Assembly (NCBI GenBank): GCA_016287995.1
Contig: JAEEXW010000039.1
Coordinates: forward strand, 1-12,963
Source of the DNA: Bacteroidales bacterium
GTDB taxonomy: Bacteria; Bacteroidota; Bacteroidia; Bacteroidales; UBA3824
DNA length: 12,963 nt
Direction: 5' to 3'
Shown piece by piece: positions 1 through 6,480 of the stretch. Every line of letters starts with the position of its first letter. Within the stretch, counting starts at the first letter, position 1. A program made the translations under genes and the position numbers. The notes beneath the pieces are model-generated. The model did no database searches, was not told the DNA's origin, and worked only from the letters and a program-made list of their open reading frames with translations.

Positions 1-116
1 AGCGAGGCCTCAATCACACTGTCCGTCATAATGTCAATAGAGGTTTGGTTGACTTTCAGAGCCTTCAAAACCTTTGACATCTCATTCTTCAATTTTTCTG
101 CATCGACGTATACCAT
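1..116 (-). CDS. Ldh2-family NAD(P)-dependent malate/lactate-type dehydrogenase, N-terminal fragment
   Basis: Only the first 38 codons lie in the window; the gene runs off the left edge. The peptide starts MVYVDAEKLKNEMSKVLKAL and continues through an acidic helix ending in VIEAS. This matches the opening of the Ldh2 (YlbC/AllD/ComC-type) oxidoreductase family, where a short beta strand (V-x-A-E-x-L) is followed by a helix and then by 'ADSLVEADLRG..SHG'. Members are soluble cytoplasmic enzymes that interconvert 2-hydroxy and 2-oxo acids (malate, lactate, ureidoglycolate, sulfolactate) with NAD(P); the substrate cannot be told from this fragment. The ATG at 116 is the first in frame and lies 28 bp past the pyrH stop, so co-transcription with pyrH is likely. 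The identification rests on a short N-terminal resemblance and is moderate. A ribosome recycling factor, the common pyrH neighbour, does not fit the sequence. Confidence 0.55.
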   Translation of the reverse strand, partial: MVYVDAEKLKNEMSKVLKALKVNQTSIDIMTDSVIEAS

Positions 117-147
117 AATTGCAATTTTATAAAATTCCCTGCAATTA
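116..147 (-). other. intergenic inverted repeat (hairpin) between pyrH and the Ldh2 gene
   Basis: TAATTGCA at 116-123 is perfectly complementary to TGCAATTA at 140-147. Directly inside it, ATTTT (124-128) can pair with AAAAT (131-135), leaving a 4-nt bulge (TCCC on the plus strand). The structure spans exactly from the pyrH stop codon to the downstream ATG. It is AT-rich and has no downstream U tract towards the Ldh2 gene, so it is not a convincing intrinsic terminator. An mRNA-processing or stability element, or chance in AT-rich DNA, are alternatives. Confidence 0.35.
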
Positions 148-849
148 TTTTACCAAAGTTCCTATTTTTTCGCCGTTAATTATTTTTTCAAGGTTTCCGC
201 TCTTTGTCATATCAAAAACCATCACCGGCAAATTGTTTTCGCTACACAGTGCAAAAGCCGTTAAGTCCATGACTTTCAAGTTTTTCTCTATCGTTTCTTT
301 GAAAGTAAGGTTTTCAAATCTCTTTGCGTTAGGATTTTTTTCAGGATCTGAATCGTAAATTCCGTCTACGCGCGTACCTTTTAATAATATGTCGGCTTTT
401 ATTTCCACGCCTCTGAGTGCTGCTGCGCTGTCGGTTGTGAAAAACGGATTGCCTGTCCCGCCTGAAAAAATTACCGTATAACCGTCATTCAAAGCCTTCA
501 TTGCTCTGTCTGCGGAAAATCTTTCGGCGTAAGGCTCCATCAAGGTTGAGGTCAAAACCTTAGCCTTACCGCCTAACTGCTGAATCATACTTTCGATAGC
601 AATCGCGTTAATAGTGGTTGCGAGCATACCCATAGAATCGCCTTTTGTGCGGGAGATTCCTTTCTTCATGCCTTGAATACCGCGGAAGATGTTTCCGCCG
701 CCAACAACGATTCCTACTTGAACTCCTTTCTTAACAAGTGAAAGAATCTCAGTGCAGAACTCTTCCAAAACCTCTGCGTTGATACCGTATTTGTCTTTTC
801 CGGCGAGTGCTTCGCCGCTGAGTTTCAGTAATATACGTTTATATTCCAT
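145..849 (-). CDS. pyrH: UMP kinase (uridylate kinase)
   Basis: The enzyme phosphorylates UMP to UDP with ATP in the cytoplasm, the first committed step from UMP towards UTP and CTP. At 234 residues it has the usual bacterial length. It is an amino-acid-kinase-fold protein, unrelated to eukaryotic UMP/CMP kinases. Visible signatures are KLSGEAL (9-15, phosphate binding), VGGGNIFRG (49-57), the GDSMGMLAT segment (70-78) in the usual GDxMGMLAT position, SGGTGNPFFTTDSAAALR (129-146, UMP and phosphate contacts), KGTRVDGIYDSDP (157-169, nucleotide binding) and the C-terminal KVMDLTAFAL with GEKIGTL. No catalytic motif is missing. The ATG at 849 gives the canonical MEYKRILLKLSG start. It is divergent from the LCB1-like gene, with a 67-bp spacer, and precedes the Ldh2 gene by 28 bp. 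Bacterial UMP kinase is generally feedback-controlled by UTP and GTP; nothing in the DNA indicates transcriptional regulation. Confidence 0.97.
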   Translation of the reverse strand: MEYKRILLKLSGEALAGKDKYGINAEVLEEFCTEILSLVKKGVQVGIVVGGGNIFRGIQGMKKGISRTKGDSMGMLATTINAIAIESMIQQLGGKAKVLTSTLMEPYAERFSADRAMKALNDGYTVIFSGGTGNPFFTTDSAAALRGVEIKADILLKGTRVDGIYDSDPEKNPNAKRFENLTFKETIEKNLKVMDLTAFALCSENNLPVMVFDMTKSGNLEKIINGEKIGTLVK

Positions 850-891
850 TTTATCTTTGATATTAAAAAATTATTGTTTAATTTTACGGCT

Positions 892-905
892 CTAATTTAC
901 GTAAA
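892..905. promoter_or_regulatory. palindrome and weak -7-like box in the pyrH / LCB1-like divergent spacer
   Basis: The 67-bp spacer 850-916 must serve both divergent genes. It contains a perfect 10-bp palindrome, TTTACGTAAA (896-905). On the minus strand, 899-892 reads TAAATTAG, one mismatch from the Bacteroidota -7 consensus TAnnTTTG, but I find no TTTG -33 box at the right distance. On the plus strand 907-914 reads AATTTTTG, also one mismatch, but it would place transcription initiation at or inside the TTG start at 917. The assignment is tentative; the palindrome could be an operator or chance. Confidence 0.25.
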
Positions 906-916
906 AAATTTTTGTC

Positions 917-1963
917 TTGAAACAGAATATTCAAAAAATTATTGAAGAGGAACTTGTTATTTCCAAAACGGTTAGCCGTCCCGAAACTTTTTGTCATGGT
1001 TTCGATGAAGACGGTTTTTTGTGTTATGATGATGTAAAAACATTAAACACAATGACTTGTGATTTTCTTGGGCAATCCTTAGAGCAAAAAACTTATTCAA
1101 ATTATTTTTGCGGACAGAGCAAAAACACGGCACTTTTGGAAGAAAAAATTTCTGAGTTTTTGCAAACGCAAGACACTTTTGTAACAGGGTCTTACGAAGG
1201 GCTTTGCGTGGAGATATTCGAGGATTTGTTGAATAAAGACGATATAATTCTCTATGATTCAGCAGTTTCTCCATGGCTTAGAAAAGGTATAAAAATATGC
1301 GATGCCGACAAAAAGCGTTTTTTTCATAACGATTTGGCATCGTTGGAGAATTTTTTGAAACTTTCTGTTCTTAGCCGCTTGAAAGTTATTGTTACGGACG
1401 GTATTTTTTATGATTCGGGAGACTGTGCCGACTTGCAAGCAATTAGAATGTTAGCCGATAAATACGGTGCATTAGTAATTATTGACGATAGTTTTGGTTT
1501 TTTGACTTGCGGCAAAAAAGGGCACGGCGCAGACGAAGTTTGCGGCGTAAAGAATTTTCAGGATTTAAAAATTGTTAACATGCAGAACTCGCTCTGTTGC
1601 AGCGCGGGAGCCTTTGTCAGCGGAGATAAAACTTTAATAGAACTTTTGCGGCTCAGGTCAAAGGCCTTAAAAAATACTTTGTCAACTGACGAAAAAAGTA
1701 TTCTTTGCGCTTTAAAAATACTTCAAGACAATGAGTCTGAGCGTCAGAGACTTGCAAAAAACGCTTTAAGGCTTTACGAAATTCTCAAAAGTTTCGGCTT
1801 AAACCCTAAAAAACCGGTTGCTGGCATAGTGTCTTTTGTTTCGGAAAAGTCGCCGGAAGAGATAAAAAAGGAGTTAAATTCGCACAATCTTATTGCGGCG
1901 TTTTCAAAAGCGGGCAAAAACACTTTGGCTTCGCTGAAAGTTTCGGCAAAGTGGGATATATAA
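917..1963 (+). CDS. alpha-oxoamine-synthase-fold protein lacking the PLP lysine (LCB1/SPTLC1-like pseudoenzyme)
   Basis: The 348-residue product has the fold type I order of the KBL/BioF/SPT family: a CGQSKNTALLEEKISEFL segment (65-82), equivalent to the family's CGTxxxHxxLE region; LLNKDDIILYDS (104-115); FFHNDLASLENFL (135-147); TDGIFYDSGD (160-169); IIDDSFGFLTCGKKGHG (188-204); and NMQNSLCCSAGAFVSGD (221-237). The first Asp of IIDDS (D190), which would hold the PLP pyridine nitrogen, is kept. The Schiff-base lysine is replaced by Asn224, the His after DDS by Phe193, and the ring-stacking His by Ser118. The C-terminal helix after LKVSAKWDI is missing, as is part of the N-terminus (family members are about 395 aa). 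The same positions are altered in the non-catalytic human SPTLC1 subunit (recalled segments HNDMADLE and NMENAL). TTG at 917 is chosen because a stop lies just upstream (902-904) and the next ATG is about 46 codons in. It may be a partner of a catalytic serine palmitoyltransferase or a regulatory pseudoenzyme; direct catalysis is unlikely. Confidence 0.7.
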   Translation: MKQNIQKIIEEELVISKTVSRPETFCHGFDEDGFLCYDDVKTLNTMTCDFLGQSLEQKTYSNYFCGQSKNTALLEEKISEFLQTQDTFVTGSYEGLCVEIFEDLLNKDDIILYDSAVSPWLRKGIKICDADKKRFFHNDLASLENFLKLSVLSRLKVIVTDGIFYDSGDCADLQAIRMLADKYGALVIIDDSFGFLTCGKKGHGADEVCGVKNFQDLKIVNMQNSLCCSAGAFVSGDKTLIELLRLRSKALKNTLSTDEKSILCALKILQDNESERQRLAKNALRLYEILKSFGLNPKKPVAGIVSFVSEKSPEEIKKELNSHNLIAAFSKAGKNTLASLKVSAKWDI

Positions 1964-1988
1964 TTTTGAAGTGTTATACTCTTATCCC
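1953..1988. terminator. candidate bidirectional terminator hairpin between convergent genes
   Basis: GGGATA (1953-1958) pairs with TATCCC (1983-1988), and just inside TATAA (1959-1963) pairs with TTATA (1974-1978), leaving a 4-nt bulge. The structure covers the stop codons of both convergent genes, whose coding ends are only 10 bp apart. The location is right for a shared terminator. The stem is weak and there is no clear U run on either side, so confidence is limited. Confidence 0.4.
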
Positions 1989-3842
1989 GACAAGTGTTAC
2001 GTCATCGGTTTGAGTGTGATTATGACGCCAAGAGTTGAAAGCCTTTTTGATGATTTCTTTTTGAGACTCCATAGGCTCTGCGTAAATTTTGGCTAAGAGC
2101 GCAACTAAATTTTTTGACATAAATTTGTGTCCGAAATCCGAGTCTTCGCCGCCTAACTGGTCTTGAAAACCGTCAGAAAACATATAAACAGTGTCGCCTT
2201 TGCAGAGATTTACGCTTAACGTCTGGAAATGCTCTTTTTCAGCGAGATAGCGTCCGACAGGCATTCTGTCGCCTTTTAGTTTTATGCTTTCGCCGTTTCG
2301 GATTATGTATGCTAACTGATTGGCAAGGGCGTAATGTAGTTTCATGTTTTCAAAGTCGAAACTGCAAATTGTCATGTCCATACCATCGTCTACCGTTTCA
2401 TCGGTTTTGGAAATTAAGGTTGCCTTGATAAAACTGCGCATTCTGTCCAAAACCGTTCCCGGAAATTCAGCGTCGTGTTCGGTTGCTAAAAATTCTTTCA
2501 GCGACGAGATTCCGAGCATTGATAGAAACGCACCCGGAATACCGTGTCCTGTACAATCAGCGGTTACCATAACGGAAAATTTTCCGCACTTTACCGTCCA
2601 ATAATAATCGCCGCTGACAATGTCTCTGGGTTGATAATAGATGAAACTATCGGGGAAAAGTCCTAAAACCTCGTTTTGTGAAGGTATTGCCGCCCGCTGA
2701 ATCCTTTCTGCATAGCGGATACTGCTAAGAATTTCGGTTTTTTGTTGCGACAACAAATCGTTTTTTTCTGAAAGAATTTTGTTGGCGTTGCGCTTGATTT
2801 TCCACATTCTGTAAAATAGTGCAACAATTAACACTACAAGACCTAAACCGAAACCAAGCGAAATAGAAATTGTTTTAAGGTGTTTTTTTTCGGCAGCAAA
2901 AATTTTTTCGCTTTCTTCGAGTTTTATGCGTTCCACTTCGGCGGCTTTTTGTGCCTCGGCGTTTGCTATTGCACGGGTTGTGTTGTCGTCGCTGATTTCC
3001 CTTTGAAGGCGGAATTGTTCTGTGTTGGCATTGTGCGCGTTTTTGTAATCACCGAGCATTTCATAAACGTAGGTAAGTTTTTCATAATAAAACCTCATGC
3101 TGATTTTACTTTGTTGAAAACTTGAAACATTTTTTTGCAGATATTCCAACGCCTTGTGGTATTGCTTAAAATAAATCATATAATCAACATCAAGCGAAAC
3201 GATCATCGGCAAAAATGGGGTATAGGGAGCCGCCTCGCAAAATTTTTGATAATAAAGTGTGGTGCTGTCGTCCATTTTTTGCCACATATAATATTGTGTT
3301 GCTGCATAATACGCATTAAATCGGGAAAACACGTCTCCGTTGAGGTGCAACGTCTTTTTTACTTTATCCATGGCTTTGTCCCGAAAAGTAGTATCATCGG
3401 GATTGTCGATATATTGTATTCCGTACACTAATCCGAGAAAAGAAAGATTAAGAGCAAGTTGTCTTTCGTTGCCGGTAATAGAATCCAAATGTACGGCTTT
3501 GCAGAGATATTCCTCTGATAGTCTGTAAAGTCCGCGGTTAAAAGTTTCTGCACCGAGATTTGTATAACAGCCTGACATTGCCGCCGTATCGCGTTTCAAA
3601 ATGCTTATTTTCAGGGCAGAGGTATTGTAGTAAAACGAACTGTCAGGAATGTTCAATAATTGGTAAGCGTTAGCAAGGTTGATATAATTTGAAATCATTT
3701 TAGAAGTATCGTTAGAGTTTTGCGAGGCTTTCAACTCATCATAAAGTCGTGGCAAATCGCTTGTAGCCCATTGCGCAAAAATGCTTTGCGGAATCAAAAT
3801 TAATATCAGCAATGATGATAATTTGGTGCGATATTTTGACAT
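1974..3842 (-). CDS. membrane-anchored TPR-containing SpoIIE-family (PP2C-type) protein phosphatase
   Basis: The 622-residue product probably senses something outside the cytoplasm through repeats and dephosphorylates Ser/Thr in a cytoplasmic partner. In order: a signal peptide (about 1-23, with cleavage after IFA likely); a helical tetratricopeptide-like region (about 30-280; for example 'YINLANAYQLLNIPDSSFYY' and 'KLTYVYEMLGDYKNAH'); a charged coiled coil (about 285-322); one membrane span (about 324-344, SISLGFGLGLVVLIVALF); a second short coiled coil (about 350-380); and a SpoIIE/PP2C catalytic domain (about 378-622). Metal-binding acidic residues look intact: D412 in VSGDYYW, D429 in TADCTGHGIPGAFLSMLG, DDGMDM (485-490), D557 in MFSDGF and QTDDVTL (611-617). 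Bacteroidota use this architecture in partner-switching or stress pathways, but no anti-sigma kinase or antagonist gene is visible here, so the substrate is unknown. The ATG at 3842 is preceded by a good promoter, and the signal peptide begins directly after it. Confidence 0.88.
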   Translation of the reverse strand: MSKYRTKLSSLLILILIPQSIFAQWATSDLPRLYDELKASQNSNDTSKMISNYINLANAYQLLNIPDSSFYYNTSALKISILKRDTAAMSGCYTNLGAETFNRGLYRLSEEYLCKAVHLDSITGNERQLALNLSFLGLVYGIQYIDNPDDTTFRDKAMDKVKKTLHLNGDVFSRFNAYYAATQYYMWQKMDDSTTLYYQKFCEAAPYTPFLPMIVSLDVDYMIYFKQYHKALEYLQKNVSSFQQSKISMRFYYEKLTYVYEMLGDYKNAHNANTEQFRLQREISDDNTTRAIANAEAQKAAEVERIKLEESEKIFAAEKKHLKTISISLGFGLGLVVLIVALFYRMWKIKRNANKILSEKNDLLSQQKTEILSSIRYAERIQRAAIPSQNEVLGLFPDSFIYYQPRDIVSGDYYWTVKCGKFSVMVTADCTGHGIPGAFLSMLGISSLKEFLATEHDAEFPGTVLDRMRSFIKATLISKTDETVDDGMDMTICSFDFENMKLHYALANQLAYIIRNGESIKLKGDRMPVGRYLAEKEHFQTLSVNLCKGDTVYMFSDGFQDQLGGEDSDFGHKFMSKNLVALLAKIYAEPMESQKEIIKKAFNSWRHNHTQTDDVTLVGIRV

Positions 3843-3869
3843 TCTGTTGACAGATTAAAATTGTTGTTG

Positions 3870-3901
3870 CAAAAGTAAAAAAGTTTGGGAATAATTGCAA
3901 A
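3870..3901 (-). promoter_or_regulatory. Bacteroidota-type promoter for the SpoIIE phosphatase gene
   Basis: Read on the minus strand, a -33 element TTTG (3901-3898) is followed after 20 bp by a perfect -7 element TACTTTTG (3877-3870; consensus TAnnTTTG). Initiation about 7 bases further on would leave a leader of roughly 20 nt before the ATG at 3842, typical for this phylum. Its -33 end lies inside the divergent promoter for the YfhO gene. Confidence 0.7.
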
Positions 3902-3917
3902 AAAATTATTAACTTTG
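3884..3917 (+). promoter_or_regulatory. Bacteroidota-type promoter for the YfhO-ychF operon
   Basis: TTTG at 3884-3887 lies 22 bp before a perfect -7 box TAACTTTG (3910-3917). The spacing is slightly long compared with about 19-20 bp. Initiation near 3924 would give a leader of about 18 nt before the ATG at 3942. The element overlaps the minus-strand promoter, so the two polymerases would probably compete for this region. Confidence 0.65.
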
Positions 3918-3941
3918 CGGCGTTTTATATAAAATCAAGAA

Positions 3942-6476
3942 ATGAAAAATTTTTTTAAAGACAATAAAAAGGAGATTATTAATGTCTGCTTGACCGTTCT
4001 CGCATTTATTATTATAAGTGTGGTTTATTTTTATCCCGAACTTGAAGGGAAAACTATCGTTCAGGGCGACAATGTCCATGCCGAGGGTATGGCGCATGAA
4101 ATCAATCAGTTTGAAGAAAAAACAGGTGAATATTCTGCGTGGACTAATTCGATGTTTGGCGGTATGCCTGCGTATCAAATCAAATCACCCGAAAGTTTCA
4201 ATATTCATTTGGCTTTGCAAAGGTTTTTGCACCTCTTTTTGCCGTATTCAACTATGGCGATTATGTTTGTATACCTTTTGGGTTTTTATGTTTTGTTGAA
4301 AAGTTTGAAATTTTCCAACACGGTTTCGGTAATAGGTGCGGTGGTTTTTGCGTTGTCAAGTTATAATATTATAATTATTGCCGCAGGACACATAACTAAA
4401 TGTTATGCAATCGCTTATATGGCTCCTGTTTTGGCGGGTGTTATTTATTGTTACAGAGGAAAATATATCGGCGGAGGACTTCTTCTTGCATTTGCGCTCG
4501 GAATAGAAATTGCTTGCAATCATACGCAAATTCTTTATTATTTGGCTGTTATGTGCGCAATGTACGTGGTTTATAAGTTGATTGCGGACTTCAAAGCCAA
4601 AGGGCAAGACTGGGCTAAAAATTTTGGAAAAGCCACTTCTGTTGCCTTAGTTGCGGTTGTTTTTGCCGTTTTGCCTAATATTACCAACCTCTGGACAACT
4701 TGGGAATACAGTAAGTATTCTACTCGTAGTCAATCAGAACTTTCTAACAAACAATCGTCTTCCGGCTTGGACAAAGATTATGCTTTGGCATGGAGTTATG
4801 GAGTAGGCGAGAGTTTTACGCTGATGATTCCTGATTTCAAAGGCGGCGAATCTGCTGCTATCGGCAACGACAAAAATGCTGTTAACGCCGTTGAAACTCG
4901 TGAAATGATAGAGCCCGTGCAAAATTCTTCACGTTATTGGGGCAATCAACCTTTTACTTCCGGCCCCGTTTACGTTGGCGCGGCGATAATTTTTCTATTC
5001 GTTTTAGGATTGTTTATTGTTGAAAATTCTGCTAAATGGTGGCTTTTGGCATCAACTGTTTTTTCTCTGTTAATGTCTTGGGGGCATAATGCGGGTTGGT
5101 TTACTGACTTGATGTTCGACTATTTCCCGATGTACAACAAATTCCGTTCGGTTTCGATGGCACTTGTTATTGCGCAAGTTGCGATACCGTTTCTTGCGAT
5201 GGCGGCTTTGAAAACCGTTTACGACAATCCCGAAATTATCAAGACGAAAAAGAAATTCTTTTTTATAAGTTTGGGTTTAACGGCCGGTCTTTGTCTTTTG
5301 TTTTGGCTTTTCCCATCGCTTGGCGGTGATTTCTTAGCCATCAAAGAGAGTGAAAGTTTTGCGCAAATAAAAGCCGAACACCCCGAACAGGCTCCTGCAT
5401 ACACGATATTCGCTACCGAACTCGAAAATGCTCGTAAAGCAATTTTTAGTGCTGACGCTTTGCGTTCGCTTCTTTTTATTCTTGTAACGGCTGCCGGATT
5501 GTTTTTTATGTCAACCGCAAAAAAGAAACAGACCGTTTTGGTTTTGGTAGGTATTGTGGCTGTTATAGACCTTTGGACTGTGGATTTCAGATATTTAGGA
5601 CCGAATGATTACAGACAAAAAATGGAAGTTAATCCGTTTAGAGCCTCTAACGCTGACCAATTTATTTTGAAGGATACAGATCCGGATTTTAGAGTCCTGA
5701 ATCTTAGCGCAAACGTGTTTAACGATGGTGTAACGCCTTATTTTCATAAGACAATCGGCGGTTATCACGGTGCTAAAATGCGTCGTTATCAGGAGTTTAT
5801 CGACACGCTTTTGTCTCCGGCTGTAAACTACGCAATAACTCTTGCAAGTCAGCAGGACAACAAATTTCAAACTTTTGTTACCAACAATCCTGTATTTAAC
5901 ATGCTTAATACTAAGTTTATCATTCTTAACCCCGCTCAAATGCCGATGGTTAACATGAATACTTACGGTAATGCTTGGTTTGTCAATAAGTTTGATGTTG
6001 TGGAAACGGCTGATCAAGAAATCGGCGCCTTGAAACGCAACGACCCGAAACAAACGGCTGTTATCAACAAAAATCTTTTCCCTGAGTTTGTTCAAAACCT
6101 GCCGAAAGAGCAGATTTATACTGACGGAGAAAGCGTGATTTCGCTTACGGAATACAAACCGAATTATTTGAAATATGACGTTAAGGCGGCTCAGGAAAGG
6201 GTTGCAGTATTTTCGGAGATTTATTATCCGAAAGGTTGGACGGCGTATATTGACGGCAAAGAAACCGAACATGTTTGTGCAGATTATATTTTAAGGGCGA
6301 TAAAAGTGCCGCAAGGTAAGCACGTTGTGGAATTTAGATTTGCGCCCTCGTCGGTAAAAATCGGCAAAATAATTGCGGCAATTTCGTCAACTTTGATTTT
6401 GTTGACGTTGTTGGCGTTTGTTATAATGTATTTTAAATCGAAAAATTCAATAGTAGAAGACGTAAAAAAGAATTAA
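3942..6476 (+). CDS. YfhO-family polytopic membrane protein (GT-C-like fold)
   Basis: The 844-residue inner-membrane protein has about 13-14 hydrophobic segments: near 11-31, several between 103 and 248, 341-380, 403-422, 438-458, 505-547, and a last one at 807-831. The first extracytoplasmic loop carries IVQGDNVHAEGMAHEINQF (39-57) followed by WTNSMFGGMPAY, where GT-C-type proteins carry catalytic acidic residues; Asp43 is the natural candidate. A large soluble stretch (about 548-805) ends in SEIYYPKGWTAYIDGKE (758-774) and VPQGKHVVEFRFAPSSVKIGK, the hallmark end of the YfhO family. The Bacillus subtilis member is associated with glycosylation of lipoteichoic acid, supplying or transferring sugars on the outer membrane face; the substrate in Bacteroidota is not known to me. 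The length is normal for Bacteroidota members. ATG at 3942 follows a good promoter, and ychF begins 4 nt after the stop, indicating one transcript. Confidence 0.87.
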   Translation: MKNFFKDNKKEIINVCLTVLAFIIISVVYFYPELEGKTIVQGDNVHAEGMAHEINQFEEKTGEYSAWTNSMFGGMPAYQIKSPESFNIHLALQRFLHLFLPYSTMAIMFVYLLGFYVLLKSLKFSNTVSVIGAVVFALSSYNIIIIAAGHITKCYAIAYMAPVLAGVIYCYRGKYIGGGLLLAFALGIEIACNHTQILYYLAVMCAMYVVYKLIADFKAKGQDWAKNFGKATSVALVAVVFAVLPNITNLWTTWEYSKYSTRSQSELSNKQSSSGLDKDYALAWSYGVGESFTLMIPDFKGGESAAIGNDKNAVNAVETREMIEPVQNSSRYWGNQPFTSGPVYVGAAIIFLFVLGLFIVENSAKWWLLASTVFSLLMSWGHNAGWFTDLMFDYFPMYNKFRSVSMALVIAQVAIPFLAMAALKTVYDNPEIIKTKKKFFFISLGLTAGLCLLFWLFPSLGGDFLAIKESESFAQIKAEHPEQAPAYTIFATELENARKAIFSADALRSLLFILVTAAGLFFMSTAKKKQTVLVLVGIVAVIDLWTVDFRYLGPNDYRQKMEVNPFRASNADQFILKDTDPDFRVLNLSANVFNDGVTPYFHKTIGGYHGAKMRRYQEFIDTLLSPAVNYAITLASQQDNKFQTFVTNNPVFNMLNTKFIILNPAQMPMVNMNTYGNAWFVNKFDVVETADQEIGALKRNDPKQTAVINKNLFPEFVQNLPKEQIYTDGESVISLTEYKPNYLKYDVKAAQERVAVFSEIYYPKGWTAYIDGKETEHVCADYILRAIKVPQGKHVVEFRFAPSSVKIGKIIAAISSTLILLTLLAFVIMYFKSKNSIVEDVKKN

Positions 6477-6480
6477 AAAA

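Noticed and set aside
1..116. Ribosome recycling factor (frr) next to pyrH
   Set aside because: This is a common neighbour of pyrH, but the 38 residues do not look like the frr N-terminus and fit the Ldh2 family better.
5595..6272. 225-codon open frame on the minus strand inside the YfhO gene
   Set aside because: It is fully antisense to a well-supported coding region, its product is rich in Arg, Ile and Phe without any recognisable domain, and no promoter precedes it.
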